Shown here: in pieces, positions 47,879 to 58,763 of the stretch | Numbering within the stretch: the stretch's first letter is position 1 | Layout of the letters: the number at the start of each line of letters is the position of its first letter | Assembly (NCBI GenBank): GCA_963835685.1 | Contig: CAWIGI010000004.1 | Location: forward strand, 341,902-405,901 | Source: DATAGF01 sp963835685 | Lineage (GTDB): Bacteria; Actinomycetota; Thermoleophilia; Miltoncostaeales; Miltoncostaeaceae | Length of the DNA: 64,000 bases | Direction: 5' to 3' | Notes under the pieces: generated by a model | The model's input: only the letters and a program-made list of their open reading frames with translations | Told to the model about the DNA's origin: nothing | Databases searched by the model: none | Translations under genes and position numbers: made by a program

Positions 47879-49300
47879 CGCTTGACCTTCACCGTCTTGG
47901 TCGCCGACGCCTTCGTGCCGTCGGCGGCCTGGACCGTGACCTTCAGCGTCGCGTTCACCGTCTTGCCTGCTGCTTGGAACTTGACGCGTGAGCTTGGCGT
48001 CGCCGGCCTTGAGCAGGGTCTTGGACGCCTTGCCGATCGTCTTCTTCTTCACGGTCAGCGTCGCGCTCGACCTTGCACGCGCCGGCGCACGGGCACGGTC
48101 AGGTTGAGCTTGGTGCCCTTGAGCTTGTAGGCGAACGTCGGGCCGGCTTGCCGGTGTTGCCCGCGGGCGCGCCCGGGCCGGGGCCGCCGCCGGCCACTCG
48201 ACGGTCTCGCAGCTGGCGACGACGTCGATCGTGTCGACGATCGCGCGGTCCTCGCCGACGCCGCAGTCGATCGTGTCGGCCTCGCCGTCGCGGGCGTTGA
48301 CGACGTCGTTGCCGAACGGGATCTTGCAGGTGTACGAGTACCAGCCGCACGAGGCGCTGGTGGCGTCCGCGAAGATCGTGTCCTGGCCCGGGCCGCCGGT
48401 CAGCACGTCGTTGCCGAAGCCGCCGTTGATGACGTCGTTGCCGGCGCCGCCGTCGAGCGTGTCCTGGTAGTCGCCGGTCGTCAGCTTGTCGTTGCCGCCG
48501 TTGCCGAGCAGCGTCGAGTTGCCCTCGTTGACGTTCGCCCAGACGCGGAACTCGTCGTCGCCCGCGCTGCCGGACAGCGTGGCGGAGACGCTGCTCGTGA
48601 TCTGCTCGACGTTGACGACGTTGTCGGCCTCGCCCGCGTGGTGCGGCCGTCGTTGGCGACGCCGTCCATGCTCACCGAGACCGGCGGGTGGTAGTCGTTG
48701 CTCGGGATCGACCAGTCGTCGACGGTGTCGATGCCGGCGCCACCGTCGACGTAGTCGTTGCCGGGGCCGTAGTAGGTGTCGGGTGAGATCGAGTCGTTGC
48801 CGTCGCCGCCCTCGATGTGGTCGTTGCCGCCCTGCCGTTGATCTCGTCGTCGCCGGCGCCGCCGCGCAGCGTCTCGTTGGCCTGCCAGCCCTTGAGCAGG
48901 TCGTCTCCGCCGCCGCCGTCGAGCGTCACGTGGTCGCCGCCGCCGTAGGTCTGCAGCTGATCCTTGCCGTCGCCGCCGTAGACCTCGACCGGCAGGTCGG
49001 CCGGGTAGTCGACGTGAAGCTGTTCCAGTCGTCGCCGTCGCCGAGCTCGAGCCGGACGCGGGCGGGCATCGGACAGTGCGCCTGGTAGTCGTACGTGCAC
49101 ACGTCGGGCAGCTTCAGATCGTCCTCGTAGACGTAGAGCATGCCGCTCGCGTCCTTGCCGATCATCGGCGAGTCGCGCACGCCGGGATCAGCGCGGAAGA
49201 CGAGGGTGTCACCTTCATAAGAGATCGTCGCAGCCTGCGCCGCCGCCGGGGCCAGGAGGGCCACGAGGGTCGCCGCGAGCAGGGGGAGGGTCGAGTTCAT
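47875..49300 (-). CDS. Secreted RTX-like (hemolysin-type) beta-roll protein, frameshifted
   Basis: About 470 residues. A signal peptide (MNSTLPLLAATLVALLAPAA) is followed by a beta-domain (ISYEGDTLVFRADPGVRDSP). Many Ca-binding nonapeptide repeats of the GGxGxDxUx kind follow (GGDGKDQLQTYGGGDHVTLD, GGGGDDLLKG, LRGGAGDDEING, LTGGPGQDTIFADA). The C-terminal beta domain ends ASATKTVKVKR. At least six single-base shifts break the frame. In Solirubrobacterales such proteins are common secreted surface proteins; calcium-dependent folding is expected. The start is ATG 49300. Confidence 0.75.
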
Positions 49301-49504
49301 GCCGCGATGGTGCGGCACCCACACCGCCGCGCATCAGGGATCCCCCTAAAGAGCTACACCCCGCGAGTCCGCGCGACGCTTCGCGCGCGACGCGCAGGCG
49401 GACTCGCAAAGCGATCGCCCTCTGGGCGATGCACCTGGACATCCGTCCAGCTGGACACTTGACCGATCAAGCGTTTAGTGAACCAGGCCCTACCGTCCAG
49501 ATCA

Positions 49505-52500
49505 ATGCCACGGATGGTTCTCGCGCTCACCGCGCTGTTTGTCTCTCTCCTCCTCGCTCCGGCCGCCCCACGCCGCCGTGACCCCCGCTTCCTCCGCTTC
49601 CGGCCAGGGCAACGGATCTGCCTCGGCCTCGCTCACCGTGCCCGAGGGCGCCAAGCGCTACCTGGCCGTCGGCGTGTCGACGCTCGAGTCCGCCACGGTC
49701 ACGAGCGTCAGCTTCGGCCCGCAGGTGCTCACGCGCCTGACCGCGTCGGCCAAGGACTCCTCGCGCGCCGAGGTCTGGACGCTCAAGGCCCCGAACGTGG
49801 GCACCGCGCCCGTCACCGTCACGCTCTCCAACGGGTCGGCGGTCGTCATCGGCGCCACCAGCTTCACCGGTGTCGATCCGTACGCCCCCGATCACCGGCT
49901 TCACCTCGGTGAACTCCGCAGAACGCCAGCAACAGCGCCAACCTCGTGCTCAACGGCACGGTCGAGGCCGACGGCATGTTCGGCGTCCTCACGGTCAACG
50001 ACTCCGCCAACATCGGCGCGCTCAACCACGCGGGCCTCGACCGACACGGTCGTGGCCGACCGCCAGTGGAACCTCGAGCAGGGCACCGTCGCCGGCGCCG
50101 GCGCCACCCGCCGCGGCCACACGGGCATGAACATGGCGCTCAACTCGGGCATCGGCTGGGGCTGGACGCGCGATCGTCCCGCGAACCTGATGCCGCTGTC
50201 GTACATCCTCGTCGGCCTGAAGGCGGCGACGATCGACCCGCCGACGGTCTCCTCGCCCACCGCCACCGCCATCACGCACAACACCGCGACGCTCGGCGGC
50301 ACCGTGTCCGACAACGGCGGCGGGCGATCACGACGCGCGGCGTCGCCTACTGCCAGTGCTGCGGACCCGGAGCTCGGCGGCGCGGGCGTCACCAAGGTCG
50401 AGCCCGGCGCGGCCAGACGCTCGGCGCGTTCTACGACCGCGCGTGACCGGCCTGAAGCCGTCGACGACGTACACGTACGCGGCCTACGCGGGCAACGCGT
50501 TCGCCACCAGCTACACGAGCCCGACGACGTTCAAGACCGCCGCGCCGCCGAACCTCCCCCCGACCGCCAACGCCGGTGGCCCGTACACGATCGACGAGGG
50601 CGGCTCGCTCACGCTCGGCGGCAGCGGCACGGACCCGGGCACCGCTCGTCGCGTGGGACTCACGGCGACAACGTTCGAGGACGTCTCGGCGCCACCCCGA
50701 CGCTGAACCCGCGCAGCTCGCCGCGCTCGGCCTCGCCGACGGCCCGACAGCCGCTCCATCCGCCTGGCGTGTCCGACGGCGCCGCGCAGTCTCGACCGAC
50801 GACGCTGACGGTCACAACGTCGCGCCGACCGCCACGGTCAACCGGCGCTCGGCCGACAGGCCGAGCCGCCACGTCCTTCACCAGGCCTACCGTGCGACAC
50901 AAGCAGTGCGAGTGTCCGACGCGCGGCTTCGGCGTCGGCGCCCCTCGCCCCGACGACGGCCCGGGACGACGGTCGTCGCGATCGCGACGGACGGCGGCGA
51001 GACCGAGTACACGGACGTCACGGTCGCAACGTGCCCACGGCCAAGCTCGACGACCAGACGGTCACCGAGGGCGACGCCGCGACCATCCGCCTGACGGACA
51101 TCGAGGACGTCGCCGCCGACAAGGCCGCGGGCTTCACCTACGCGTACGACCTCGACGGCACCGGCTTCAAGGCCGGCGGCGCGAGCGTCACGCTCCCGGC
51201 CACCGACGGCCCGGCCACGATCCCGGTCAAGGCCGCGATCACCGACAAGGACGGCGGCCGCCGCGAGTACAGCGCCACGATCACGGTCGTCAACGTCTCC
51301 CCGACCGCCACGCTCACCGGCGCCACCGTCAAGGAGGGCGCGGACGCGACGGTCACGTTCTCCGACCAGGCCGACGCGTTCGACACGGCGTTCACCTACG
51401 AGTACGACGTCGACGGCGCCGGCTTCCAGCCCGGCGGCGCGACCCTGACGCTCCCGACCACGGACGGCCCGGGCAAGTTCACCGTCAAGGGCGCGATCCT
51501 CGACAAGGACGGCGGCCGCCGCGAGTACACGACCACGGTCGACGTCGAGAACGTCGCCCCGACCGCGACGCTCACCGGCTCCACGGTCAAGGAGGGCGAG
51601 GACGCGACGGTGACCTTCACCGGCGCCGACGACGTCTCCTCGGCCGACAAGGCCGCGGGCTTCACCTACGAGTACAGCGTCGACAACGGCGGCTTCGTGC
51701 CCGGCGGCGCGACCCTCACCGTCCCGACCACGGACGGCCCGGCGACGCTGCCGGTCCGCGCCGTGATCGTCGACAAGGACGGCGGCCGCCGCGAGTACAC
51801 GACCACGATCACGGTCGAGAACGCCGCGCCGGTGGTCAAGATCACCGGCCCGGAGACCGTGCCCGCCAGCGGCGCGGTCACCCTCAACGTCGCGGCCACG
51901 GACGTCGACACCCTCACCGGCACGGTCGACTGGGGCGACGGGACCGTCGTGCCTTCGCCGCCGGCGACGTGAGCCACACCTACGCGAGCGCCGGTGCGCG
52001 CACCGTCACCGTCCGGTCAGCGACAAGGACGGCGCCGAGGGCACGGCCACGCACGCGCTGGTCGTCGCCTCGCTGCCCGCGCCGACCACGCCCGACCCCG
52101 ACCGCGACGCCGACCCCGACGACGACGTGCCGTCCGGCGGCGTGCTCGGCGCCGTGGAGTCCAACGTGCGGATCTCGCGCGTGCAGGTCACGCCGCGCTG
52201 CATCCGCGCCGCGGGCCTGAAGGCCGTCAGCGCCGCGGCCAAGACGATCAAGGTGCAGTTCCGCCTCAACACCGCGGCCGACGTCAAGTTCAGCCTCGAG
52301 CGCGCGAAGGGCAAGACCGGCTTCACCAACTGCCCGCCGGCCAAGGGCGTCGCCCAGAAGGGCGGCCGCAAGGTCCCGGGCGTCTACTCGCCGTTCTCCG
52401 GCCGCGCGTCACGGCCAACAAGGGCCTGAACACGGTCACGCTCGCCGCCACCGGCCGCAAGGGCAAGACGCTCAAGCCGGGCACCTACCTGCTGACCATC

Positions 52501-52551
52501 ACGGCCGGCGACGTCAGCGTCCGCACGAAGGTGTGGGTCCTGGCCCAGTAA
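49505..52551 (+). CDS. Large secreted PKD/Ig-repeat protein, frameshifted
   Basis: About 1,010 residues across several frames. A signal peptide (MPRMVLALTALFVSLLLAPA) precedes a jelly-roll-like N-domain (ASASLTVPEGAKRYLAVGVS, TAPVTVTLSNGSAVVIGATS), a fibronectin-like linker (TGLKPSTTYTYAAYAGNAFA), then several PKD-like domains including three near-identical repeats at 51.0-51.8 kb, and a C-terminal domain (ISRVQVTPRCIRAAGLKAVS ... GTYLLTITAGDVSVRTKVWV). Shifts cluster at 49.5-49.9 and 50.3-51.0 kb; 51.03-51.97 kb is one clean frame. Likely a cell-surface or adhesive protein; function unknown. Confidence 0.75.
51031..51830 (+). repeat. Tandem 258/270-nt PKD-like coding repeats
   Basis: The block GACAAGGACGGCGGCCGCCG recurs at 51244, 51502 and 51772 with the same reading frame, giving repeat lengths of 258 and 270 nt (86 and 90 residues). 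Each unit ends with KDGGRREY and continues to VENVAPTATLTG-like text. High DNA identity points to recent duplication. Confidence 0.8.
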
Positions 52552-52561
52552 GTTCCGGGGC

Positions 52562-53317
52562 ATGACCCCGATGAAGGCCCGCCTGGCCGCGGGCGAGACG
52601 CTCTTCGGCACGTTCCTGACGCTCGGCAGCCCGTTCGCTGCCGAGTCGTTGGGGCTCCTGGGCTGGGACTGGCTGCTCGTCGACCTCGAACACGGCGGCG
52701 GTGACGAGTCCCAGCTCGTCGGCCAGCTGATGGGCTGCTCGTCCGCGGGCGTGCACGCGCTCGTGCGCGTCGAATCCGACGTGCGCGGGCGCACCGCGCG
52801 GGCCCTCGACCTCGGCGTCGAGGGCGTGATGTGCCCGCAGGTGAACTCGGTCGAGCAGGCCGAGCAGTGGGCGTCGGTCCTGCACTGGGGCCCGCCCGGC
52901 ACGCGCGGGATCGCGTTCTTCCACCGCGGCGCGCGCTACGGCACCGACCCGCAGCCGATCGAGACCGCCCGCGAGCGGATCTGGGGGTGGCGCAGATCGA
53001 GTCGCCGGAGGCGGTCGAGGCCGTCGAGGAGATCGCCGCCATCGACGGCGTCGACGTGCTGTTCGTCGGGCCGAGCGACCTCTCGTACTCGATGGGCATG
53101 TTCCGCGAGTTCGAGCGGCCCGAGTTCCGCGGACGCGATCGAGCGGGTGAACGAGGCGGCCCGCGCGGCCGGCAAGGCCACCGGGATCTTCCTCACGGAC
53201 GTCGCGCAGGTGCCGGCCGCGATCGCGGACGGCTTTCAGATGATCGCGCTGGGCACCGACGGCAGCTTCATGATGGCCGCCGCGCGAGACGCTCACGAAG
53301 GCGAGGGCGCGGTCTGA
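52562..53317 (+). CDS. HpcH/HpaI-family aldolase, frameshifted
   Basis: About 250 residues. Seen: KARLAAGETLFGTFLTLGSP, LGWDWLLVDLEHGGGDESQL with the His-containing motif, LVRVESDVRGRTARALDLGV, EGVMCPQVNSVEQAEQWAS, AQIESPEAVEAVEEIAAIDG with the metal-binding Glu, and DVLFVGPSDLSYSMGM with the metal-binding Asp, ending GFQMIALGTDGSFM. These class II aldolases cleave or form hydroxy-keto acids with pyruvate. Shifts near 52988 and 53132. Substrate unknown. It starts 11 nt after the PKD protein. Confidence 0.85.
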   Translation: MTPMKARLAAGETLFGTFLTLGSPFAAESLGLLGWDWLLVDLEHGGGDESQLVGQLMGCSSAGVHALVRVESDVRGRTARALDLGVEGVMCPQVNSVEQAEQWASVLHWGPPGTRGIAFFHRGARYGTDPQPIETARERIWGWRRSSRRRRSRPSRRSPPSTASTCCSSGRATSRTRWACSASSSGPSSADAIERVNEAARAAGKATGIFLTDVAQVPAAIADGFQMIALGTDGSFMMAAARDAHEGEGAV

Positions 53318-53331
53318 CAAAGTCGCGGGAT

Positions 53332-54124
53332 ATGAGCACTCCCGTCGTCTTCATCCATGGCCTGTGGCTCCTGCCTTCGAGCTGGGACCGTTGGGCCGAG
53401 GTGTTCGCCGAGCGCGGGTATGAGCCCGTGCTGCCGGGATGGCCGGACGACCCGGACACGGTCGAGGAGGCGAACGAGCACCCCGAGGTGTTCGCGGGCA
53501 AGAGCGTCGGCCAGGTGGCCGATCACTTCGCCGAGGTGATCGGCGGGCTGCCGGAGAAGCCGATCCTGGTCGGGCACTCGTTCGGCGGCCTGCTCACGCA
53601 GATCATCGCCGGGCGGGGGCTCTCGCGCGGCGTCGGTGGCGATCGACCCGGCGCCGTTCCGCGGCGTGCTGCCGCTGCCGATCTCCTCGCTGCAGCGTCG
53701 GCCGCCCGGTGCTGCGGCAACCCGGCGGAACTGCCACCGGGCCGTGCCGCTGACCTACGACCAGTTCCGCTACGCCTTCGCCAACGCCGTCGCCGAGGAA
53801 GAGGCGAAGGAGCTGTACGAGACGTACGCGGTGCCCGGCACCGGGCGCGCCGCTGTTCCAGGCCGCGACGGCGAACCTGAACCCGTGGACCGAGGTGAAG
53901 GTCGACACGGAGAACCCCGACCGCGGCCCGCTGCTGATCATCTCGGGCGAGAAGGACCACACGGTGCCGTGGGCGATCGCGAACGCCTCGTACAAGCAGC
54001 AGAAGCGACAACCCGGGCGTCACCGAGATCGTCGAGATGCCCGGGCCGCGGCCACGCCCTGACGATCGACAGCGGCTGGCGCGAGGTGGCCGACACCGCG
54101 CTCGCCTTCGTGCAGAGGGTTACA
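53332..54124 (+). CDS. Alpha/beta hydrolase, frameshifted
   Basis: About 260 residues. Seen: PVVFIHGLWLLPSSWDRWAE, YEPVLPGWPDDPDTVEEANE, nucleophile elbow ILVGHSFGGLLTQIIAGRGL (Ser in GHSFG), LTYDQFRYAFANAVAEEEAK, catalytic Asp in LLIISGEKDHTVPWAIA and His in GHALTIDSGWREVADTALAF. Typical of esterase/lipase-like soluble hydrolases; substrate unknown. Shifts near 53635, 53690-53730, 53850, 54008 and 54050. The 3' end cannot be fixed; the last certain residues are AFVQR at about 54117. Confidence 0.8.
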
Positions 54125-54555
54125 GCGGCTTGGTCGCCGGCGGGCGTAAGCGCGGCGCGCATCGCGTCGGCGCACAGGTCGCCGAGCGGCCACAGCAGCG
54201 CACGGGCGGCGGGGAGCGACTTGCGGTCATCCTCGCGCGTCCACTCGGCCTCGTCGCGGGACTCGACGAAGTGCGTCAGCGAGTGGTGCCAGGCGTTCAG
54301 GCGGCTCGGGCGCATCACGATCGTGCGCATGCCCTGCTGGATCGAGTGATCGGCCAGCTCGTCGGCGAGCGCCGTGAGCTCGCGGAACTCGAGCACGTCG
54401 TCGATCGACATCTCGACGTTGCGATAGCGCTCCGTCGTGATGATCTGGACCGCGTAGGCGGAGGCGGAGATCTCCTCCTCGCCGAGATCGAACACGGCCA
54501 GCACGACGGCTTCACCGTCGAGGCCTGCCGTGATGTCGATGCGTGCGTGCTCCAT
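54120..54555 (-). CDS. Hypothetical protein
   Basis: About 144 residues starting MEHARIDITAGLDGEAVVLA. The first part looks like a small beta sheet (VVLAVFDLGEEEISASAYAV, YRNVEMSIDDVLEFREL) and the second is helical with RPSRLNAWHHSLTHFVESRD and LLWPLGDLCADAMRAALTPA. No family recognised. The end is placed at the TAA at 54120-54122, reached through one apparent shift near 54130; without it the frame runs on into the hydrolase. It is convergent with the hydrolase. Confidence 0.6.
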
Positions 54556-54640
54556 ATATGAACGTTATCGGCAGTAAAGCCGGTGGTCCTAAAGGTCTAC
54601 CCCTCTGGGGAGCCCAGGTACCGCTGTAGCCTCCGCTGCA

Positions 54641-55066
54641 TGCCTTCGCCCGAAGCCCCTCTCACGGGTTCCTGCGCGTGCGGAACCGTCCAGTTCCAGG
54701 TTACGACGGACTTCGCCACGGCCGGGTATTGCCATTGCACGCGCTGTCAACGACGGGCGGGAACGCCCTGGTCGTTCAACGGGGTGCTGCCGAACGGGCA
54801 CGGTCTCGACATTCTTTCTGGTGCGTCGGACGTGTCCGTGTGGCGACCCGAGACCGGGCTGCCCAAGGCGTTCTGCTCGATCTGCGGCGGGCACGTGTGG
54901 TCGGGCGAGCCGGGCACGGACGGCGTCGTCGGGTGTGCGCTTCGGCGCGTTGCACGGTGACCCCGGGATCGCCCCGCAGTGGCGCCAGTGGGTGGCCTCC
55001 GCGCAGGACTGGGTGGCGATCCCGGACGACGGTCTGCCGCGCTTCCCAGAAACCCGTGTAACCTGA
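54641..55066 (+). CDS. GFA-family (Mss4-like) zinc protein
   Basis: About 141 residues with one shift near 54940. Zinc ligands of the GFA/Mss4 fold are present: LTGSCACGTVQFQVTTDF, GYCHCTRCQRRAGTPWSFNG, and PKAFCSICGGHVWSGEPG, then VRFGALHGDPGIAPQWRQWV and a final DGLPRFPETR. The namesake forms S-hydroxymethylglutathione from formaldehyde, but most actinobacterial members lack a known substrate, so only the fold and zinc site are asserted. It ends 7 nt before the YeeE-like gene. Confidence 0.85.
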   Translation, partial: CLRPKPLSRVPARAEPSSSRLRRTSPRPGIAIARAVNDGRERPGRSTGCCRTGTVSTFFLVRRTCPCGDPRPGCPRRSARSAAGTCGRASRARTASSGVRFGALHGDPGIAPQWRQWVASAQDWVAIPDDGLPRFPETRVT

Positions 55067-55073
55067 TCGGGTA

Positions 55074-55509
55074 ATGAATGAACAGCTCGCCTGGTACATC
55101 GGCGGGCCGGTGCTCGGGTTGTGCGTCGTCGCGCTGCGCTGGCTTCTGAACGAGCGGTTGGGTGCCACGCGCGCGTGGGCCGACGCCGTCGCGCTGCGCT
55201 TCGGCGTCCACGGCTGGCTGCTGATCGGCCTGATCGCCGGCGGCGTCGTGTTCGGGCTCGCGGGGTCGTCGGTGGACGGCTACGGCTGGCTGACGGACAC
55301 GTTCACCGGCTCGGCGCAGTGGGTGATCGTGCCGGTGCTCGGTGGTGAGCGGCGCGCTGATCGGCTACGGCGCGCGGCTCGCGGGCGGCTGCACGTCCGG
55401 CAACGGGCTGAGCGGCAACGCGGTGCTGTCACCGGCGTCGCTGGTGGCGACCGGGACGTTCTTCGGCACCGCGATCGCGGTCAGCTTCGTGATCGAGGCG
55501 TTGATTTGA
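55074..55509 (+). CDS. YeeE/YedE-family sulfur-transport membrane protein, first half
   Basis: About 145 residues with four predicted helices: YIGGPVLGLCVVALRWLLNE, WLLIGLIAGGVVFGLAGSSV, a third around VLSGALIGYGARLAG, and SLVATGTFFGTAIAVSFVIE. The family signature GGCTSGNGLSGNAVLS carries the conserved Cys used in thiosulfate-type transport. One shift near 55342. The stop overlaps the TTG start of the second half, giving a split two-gene form of the longer YeeE channel. Confidence 0.83.
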
Positions 55510-55903
55510 AGCGCTTCGCGGCGTTCGTCGTCGGGGCCGTGTTCGGCCTCACGCTGTCCTGGTCGGGGATGACGAACCCCGACGTGTTGCGCGACGGGCT
55601 GCTGTTCCGCGACGCCTACCTGATGCTGTTCTTCGCCTCGGCGCTGGGCACGGCGTTCATCGGGCTGCGGCGTGCTCAAGGTGCTGCAGGCGCGGGCGCT
55701 GCTGACGGGCGAGCCGGTGGCGTGGACGACCGTCGAAGCCGGAGCGCCGGCACGTCGTCGGCAGCGTGCTGTTCGGCGTCGGCTGGGCGGTCGCCGACGT
55801 CTGCCCGGGGCCGATCGCCGCGCAACTCGGGCAGGGCGTGCCGTGGGCGCTGGCGACGCTGGCCGGGCTGGTGCTCGGGCTGCTGGTACTTCAGCCGCCG
55901 TAG
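55506..55903 (+). CDS. YeeE/YedE-family (DUF6691-like) membrane protein, second half
   Basis: About 132 residues starting at TTG (LKRFAAFVVGAVFGLTLSWS), overlapping the first half by 4 nt. It contains GMTNPDVLRDGLLFRDAYLM, a helix LMLFFASALGTAFIGLR and the C-terminal signature VADVCPGPIAAQLGQG with a conserved Cys, ending in a Leu-rich helix. Shifts near 55672 and 55742. The pair probably imports a sulfur compound such as thiosulfate. The end overlaps the convergent lipoprotein gene by 13 nt. Confidence 0.82.
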
Positions 55904-56766
55904 CGCCGTAGCACCGGGTTAGCGCCCTCGGGGATCGTGTAGAACGCGCGGCCGTCGGGGCTCAGCGCGATCGTCTCGCCCTGGCCTTCCTCGATCAGGT
56001 TCGCGTTCGACGATGCACGGCTCGCGCTTGAGCGCGGTGGCCAGCGACTCGCTCTCGGCGCGTTCCCACACGAACGCGCTGCCGTAGCTGCGCAGGATGA
56101 TCGTCGCCGTCCGCGGAGATGTCCCCGGCGGTGACCGCCTGCCCGATCCCGAGGTTGAGCTCCGCCACCTTGCGCAGCGGGCCGGACCCGCGGGCCGTGA
56201 ACACCTCGGCCACGCCGCTGAAGTCCTTGGTGACGATCGCCAGCTCGCCGTTGCGCGGGTCCACGAGCAGCGCCTCGGCGTCGTGCGGGCGGTCCGGGTA
56301 GCGCAGCGTGAGCGTCGTGGCCTGCGCGGTCGGTCCCTCCGGGACTTGAACCGGTAGACCTGCACGGACTCGCGCTGGCCGAGGTTGTCGCCGATGTCCG
56401 CGACGTACAGCGTGTCGCCGCGGATCGCGATGTCCTCCCAGTCGTACGCCTCGGCGCCCTGCGACGGCGACCTCGCGCAGGAACGCGCCGGTGGTGTCGA
56501 GCTCGAACACGCGCGGGCCGTCGCCGGAGTCGTTGTGCGTCCAGAACCGGCCCTCCTCGGTGCGCGCGAGCCCGGAGAGCTCCGTGACCGCCGGGTTCTC
56601 GGCCCGGCCGAGCTCCTCACGGTCGGCCCGTTCGCACAGCGGCGCGACGCGGGCGGATTCGGCCGTCGGCGTGGGCGTGGGGGTCGCCGTCGGCGCGGGC
56701 GCGCTCTGCGCCGCCACCGCAGCCGGCGACGACGAGGGCCGTTGCCGCGAGCCACGTCCACTTCAC
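55891..56766 (-). CDS. Lipoprotein with beta-propeller-like domain, frameshifted
   Basis: About 290 residues. GTG 56766 gives a signal peptide with lipobox VVAGC, then a Thr/Pro-rich spacer (PTATPTPTPTAESARVAPLC) and repeated strands typical of a propeller: AVTELSGLARTEEGRFWTHN, AYDWEDIAIRGDTLYVADIG, TLTLRYPDRPHDAEALLVDP, RNGELAIVTKDFSGVAEVFT, ending GANPVLRRYGG. Shifts near 56465, 56345, 56112 and 56005. It resembles surface proteins related to esterase-like phytase propellers; function unknown. Confidence 0.7.
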
Positions 56767-56780
56767 GCGTTCGAGGCTCG

Positions 56781-57675
56781 CTAGCCGATGACGCCGGAGG
56801 GCGGAGCGGGCAGGCCCCGCCGCGTGCCTTCGGCCACGAACTCGTCGAGCTTCGTCGCGCCGCCCGCACCGGTCGGCACGCGCACGGACAGCGCCGCGTA
56901 GAGGGCGGCCCAGCGCAGCGTGTCCTGGACGTCCATCCCCATCGCGTCGCCCCAGGCCCAGGCGGCGACGTACAGGTCGCCGGCGCCGGTGGTGTCCACG
57001 GAGTGGCCGACGTCGAAGCCCTCGACCGTCACCGTCTCGCCCTCGATCGACGCGACCGCGCCGTCGGCGCCGAGGGAGACGACGACGATCGGCGCGCGCT
57101 TGCCGATCATCGCCGCGGCCTCCTCGGGGGTGCCGGCGCCCGTCAGCACCAGCGCCTCACGGTGCTCGATGAACAGGCCACGGACCTTCGAGGTGCCGGT
57201 GGGAGCCGTCCCGCGAAGGCGCGGGCGTCGTCGTCACCGACGCTCACGTAGCCGCGCGAGCCGGCGGGGAGGACGTCCAGCTGGCTGAGGCCGACGATCA
57301 CGGCGCGCGGGCCAGCGCGGCGACATCCGCCGCGCGGGCGCGCACGCCGGGGTCGTAGGTGACCATCGCGCGCTCCTGGCCGATCGGCATCACGGCGGTG
57401 ACCGGCGTGCGCGGGCAGCGGGGGCCGAAGAGCTGGACGCCCTCGCGCTCGATCATCGGCCCGATCAGGTCGCCGGCCTCGTCTTCGCCGAGCGGAGCGG
57501 TCAACGCGGTGGACAGCCCGAGCCGCGCGCAACCGATCGCCGTGATCGCACCGCCGCCGGGCGTGCGGACCAGGTCACCCGCGAACCGCTCCTCGCCGAG
57601 CGCGGGCAGACCCTCCAGCCCGACGAACGTGATGTCCAGGAAGGCAGGGACCGCTACGGCGACATCGACGCTCAT
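56781..57675 (-). CDS. PfkB-family carbohydrate/nucleoside kinase
   Basis: About 297 residues with shifts near 57205 and 57300. N-terminus VDVAVAVPAFLDITFVGLEG, the Gly-rich substrate region GDLVRTPGGGAITAIGCARL, and the C-terminal PfkB signature GHSVDTTGAGDLYVAAWAWG holding the catalytic Asp and anion hole (DTTGAGD). Members phosphorylate sugars, nucleosides or related small molecules; the substrate is not predictable. The ATG is 17 nt from the stop of the upstream hypothetical gene. Confidence 0.85.
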
Positions 57676-57691
57676 CTCCCCGCGAACTCTT

Positions 57692-58242
57692 TCAGGTTGA
57701 GCGGCGGCGAGCCACCCGATTGTCGATCGCTTCGCCGACAGTGCCCAGGGCGACACCGATTTTCGCGCCGGCACGGCCCAGCGTGCCGTCGTCGGCGGGC
57801 TCGATCGCGCGCTCCGGATCGGCCGCCATCGCGGTCACCGCGGCGCGTCCCCGATCCTCGACGACGCGAAGGCGGTCCCGCCAGCCGATGTGCCAGGCTC
57901 GAGGTCCGCGTCCCCGCGGGCCGCCGCCAGGTCGGCCAGGTAGTCGAGCAGCGTGACCACGTGCTGGATGTCCAGGAGCGCGGACCGCAGCGCCTGGTTG
58001 CGTTCGAGCAGCAGGTCGGAGATGCCGCGTGCGCCCGCGAGGCGGGCCCCGGCGAACTGCGCGGTCGGACGGCCGCTCAGGTCGACGCGCTGTTCGAGTT
58101 CGATGAGGAGCTCGTCGGCGGCTTGCGCCCCGTCGGCGAGGACCGGCTCGTTGAGCCGCTCGGCGAGCTTGGCCCAGTGGCCGCGGAGCTTCGCGTGCCG
58201 TGGCGTGGAGTTCGCGCAGCGCGCGGTGCTCGGCGGGAACAT
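57692..58242 (-). CDS. Hypothetical helical protein, frameshifted
   Basis: About 180 residues. After an uncertain start (ATG 58242) the clear part reads LRGHWAKLAERLNEPVLADG, ADELLIELEQRVDLSGRPTA, ISDLLLERNQALRSALLDIQ and HVVTLLDYLADLAAARGDAD. After a shift near 57840 it ends EAIDNRVARRRST. Mainly amphipathic helices with no signal peptide and no recognised family. It is probably transcribed with the PfkB kinase. Confidence 0.55.
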
Positions 58243-58520
58243 GGTCGCGAGGCTACCCCTCGCCGCGGCTGGTGTTCACGTTTCTTGAGGCGCTGGGTGC
58301 GGGGCGTTGTTCGGAACGGCAGCACCATGGGGAAGGGAGCGTTTGTCCGCGCCGCGGCGCGAAATCGCGTCCGGGCTCCGCGTGGCGCGGCCCGGTTGGC
58401 GCGCCGCTCTCCGTCAAGTTACGGGCACCGGAAATCGCGAGGAGCGGTTGTGGTTGCTTCATGCCGCTCCATGTCCGGTCGATCAAGCGCGATCACGACC
58501 GCGCTCAAAAACAAAGGGGC

Positions 58521-58564
58521 GAGGAACAAATACGTTATGGCCAGGGAGCGAACGTTTGTTCCTC
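58521..58564. repeat. Imperfect inverted repeat
   Basis: GAGGAACAAATACGTT pairs with AACGTTTGTTCCTC with one bulged T and a 14-nt loop. It could be a terminator-like hairpin; low confidence given its place next to the poly-T anomaly. Confidence 0.4.
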
Positions 58565-58605
58565 ACCCCCTCGCGACGCGTGTTTGTTTCCGCGCGATCC
58601 GCAGG

Positions 58606-58686
<81 letters not shown>

Positions 58687-58763
58687 CCACAAAAAACCCG
58701 GGTGGCGTTGTGCAATTTCGTTGCAACCCAAAAATCGCTCCCTTTCCCCTTCGGTGGCCGTTC

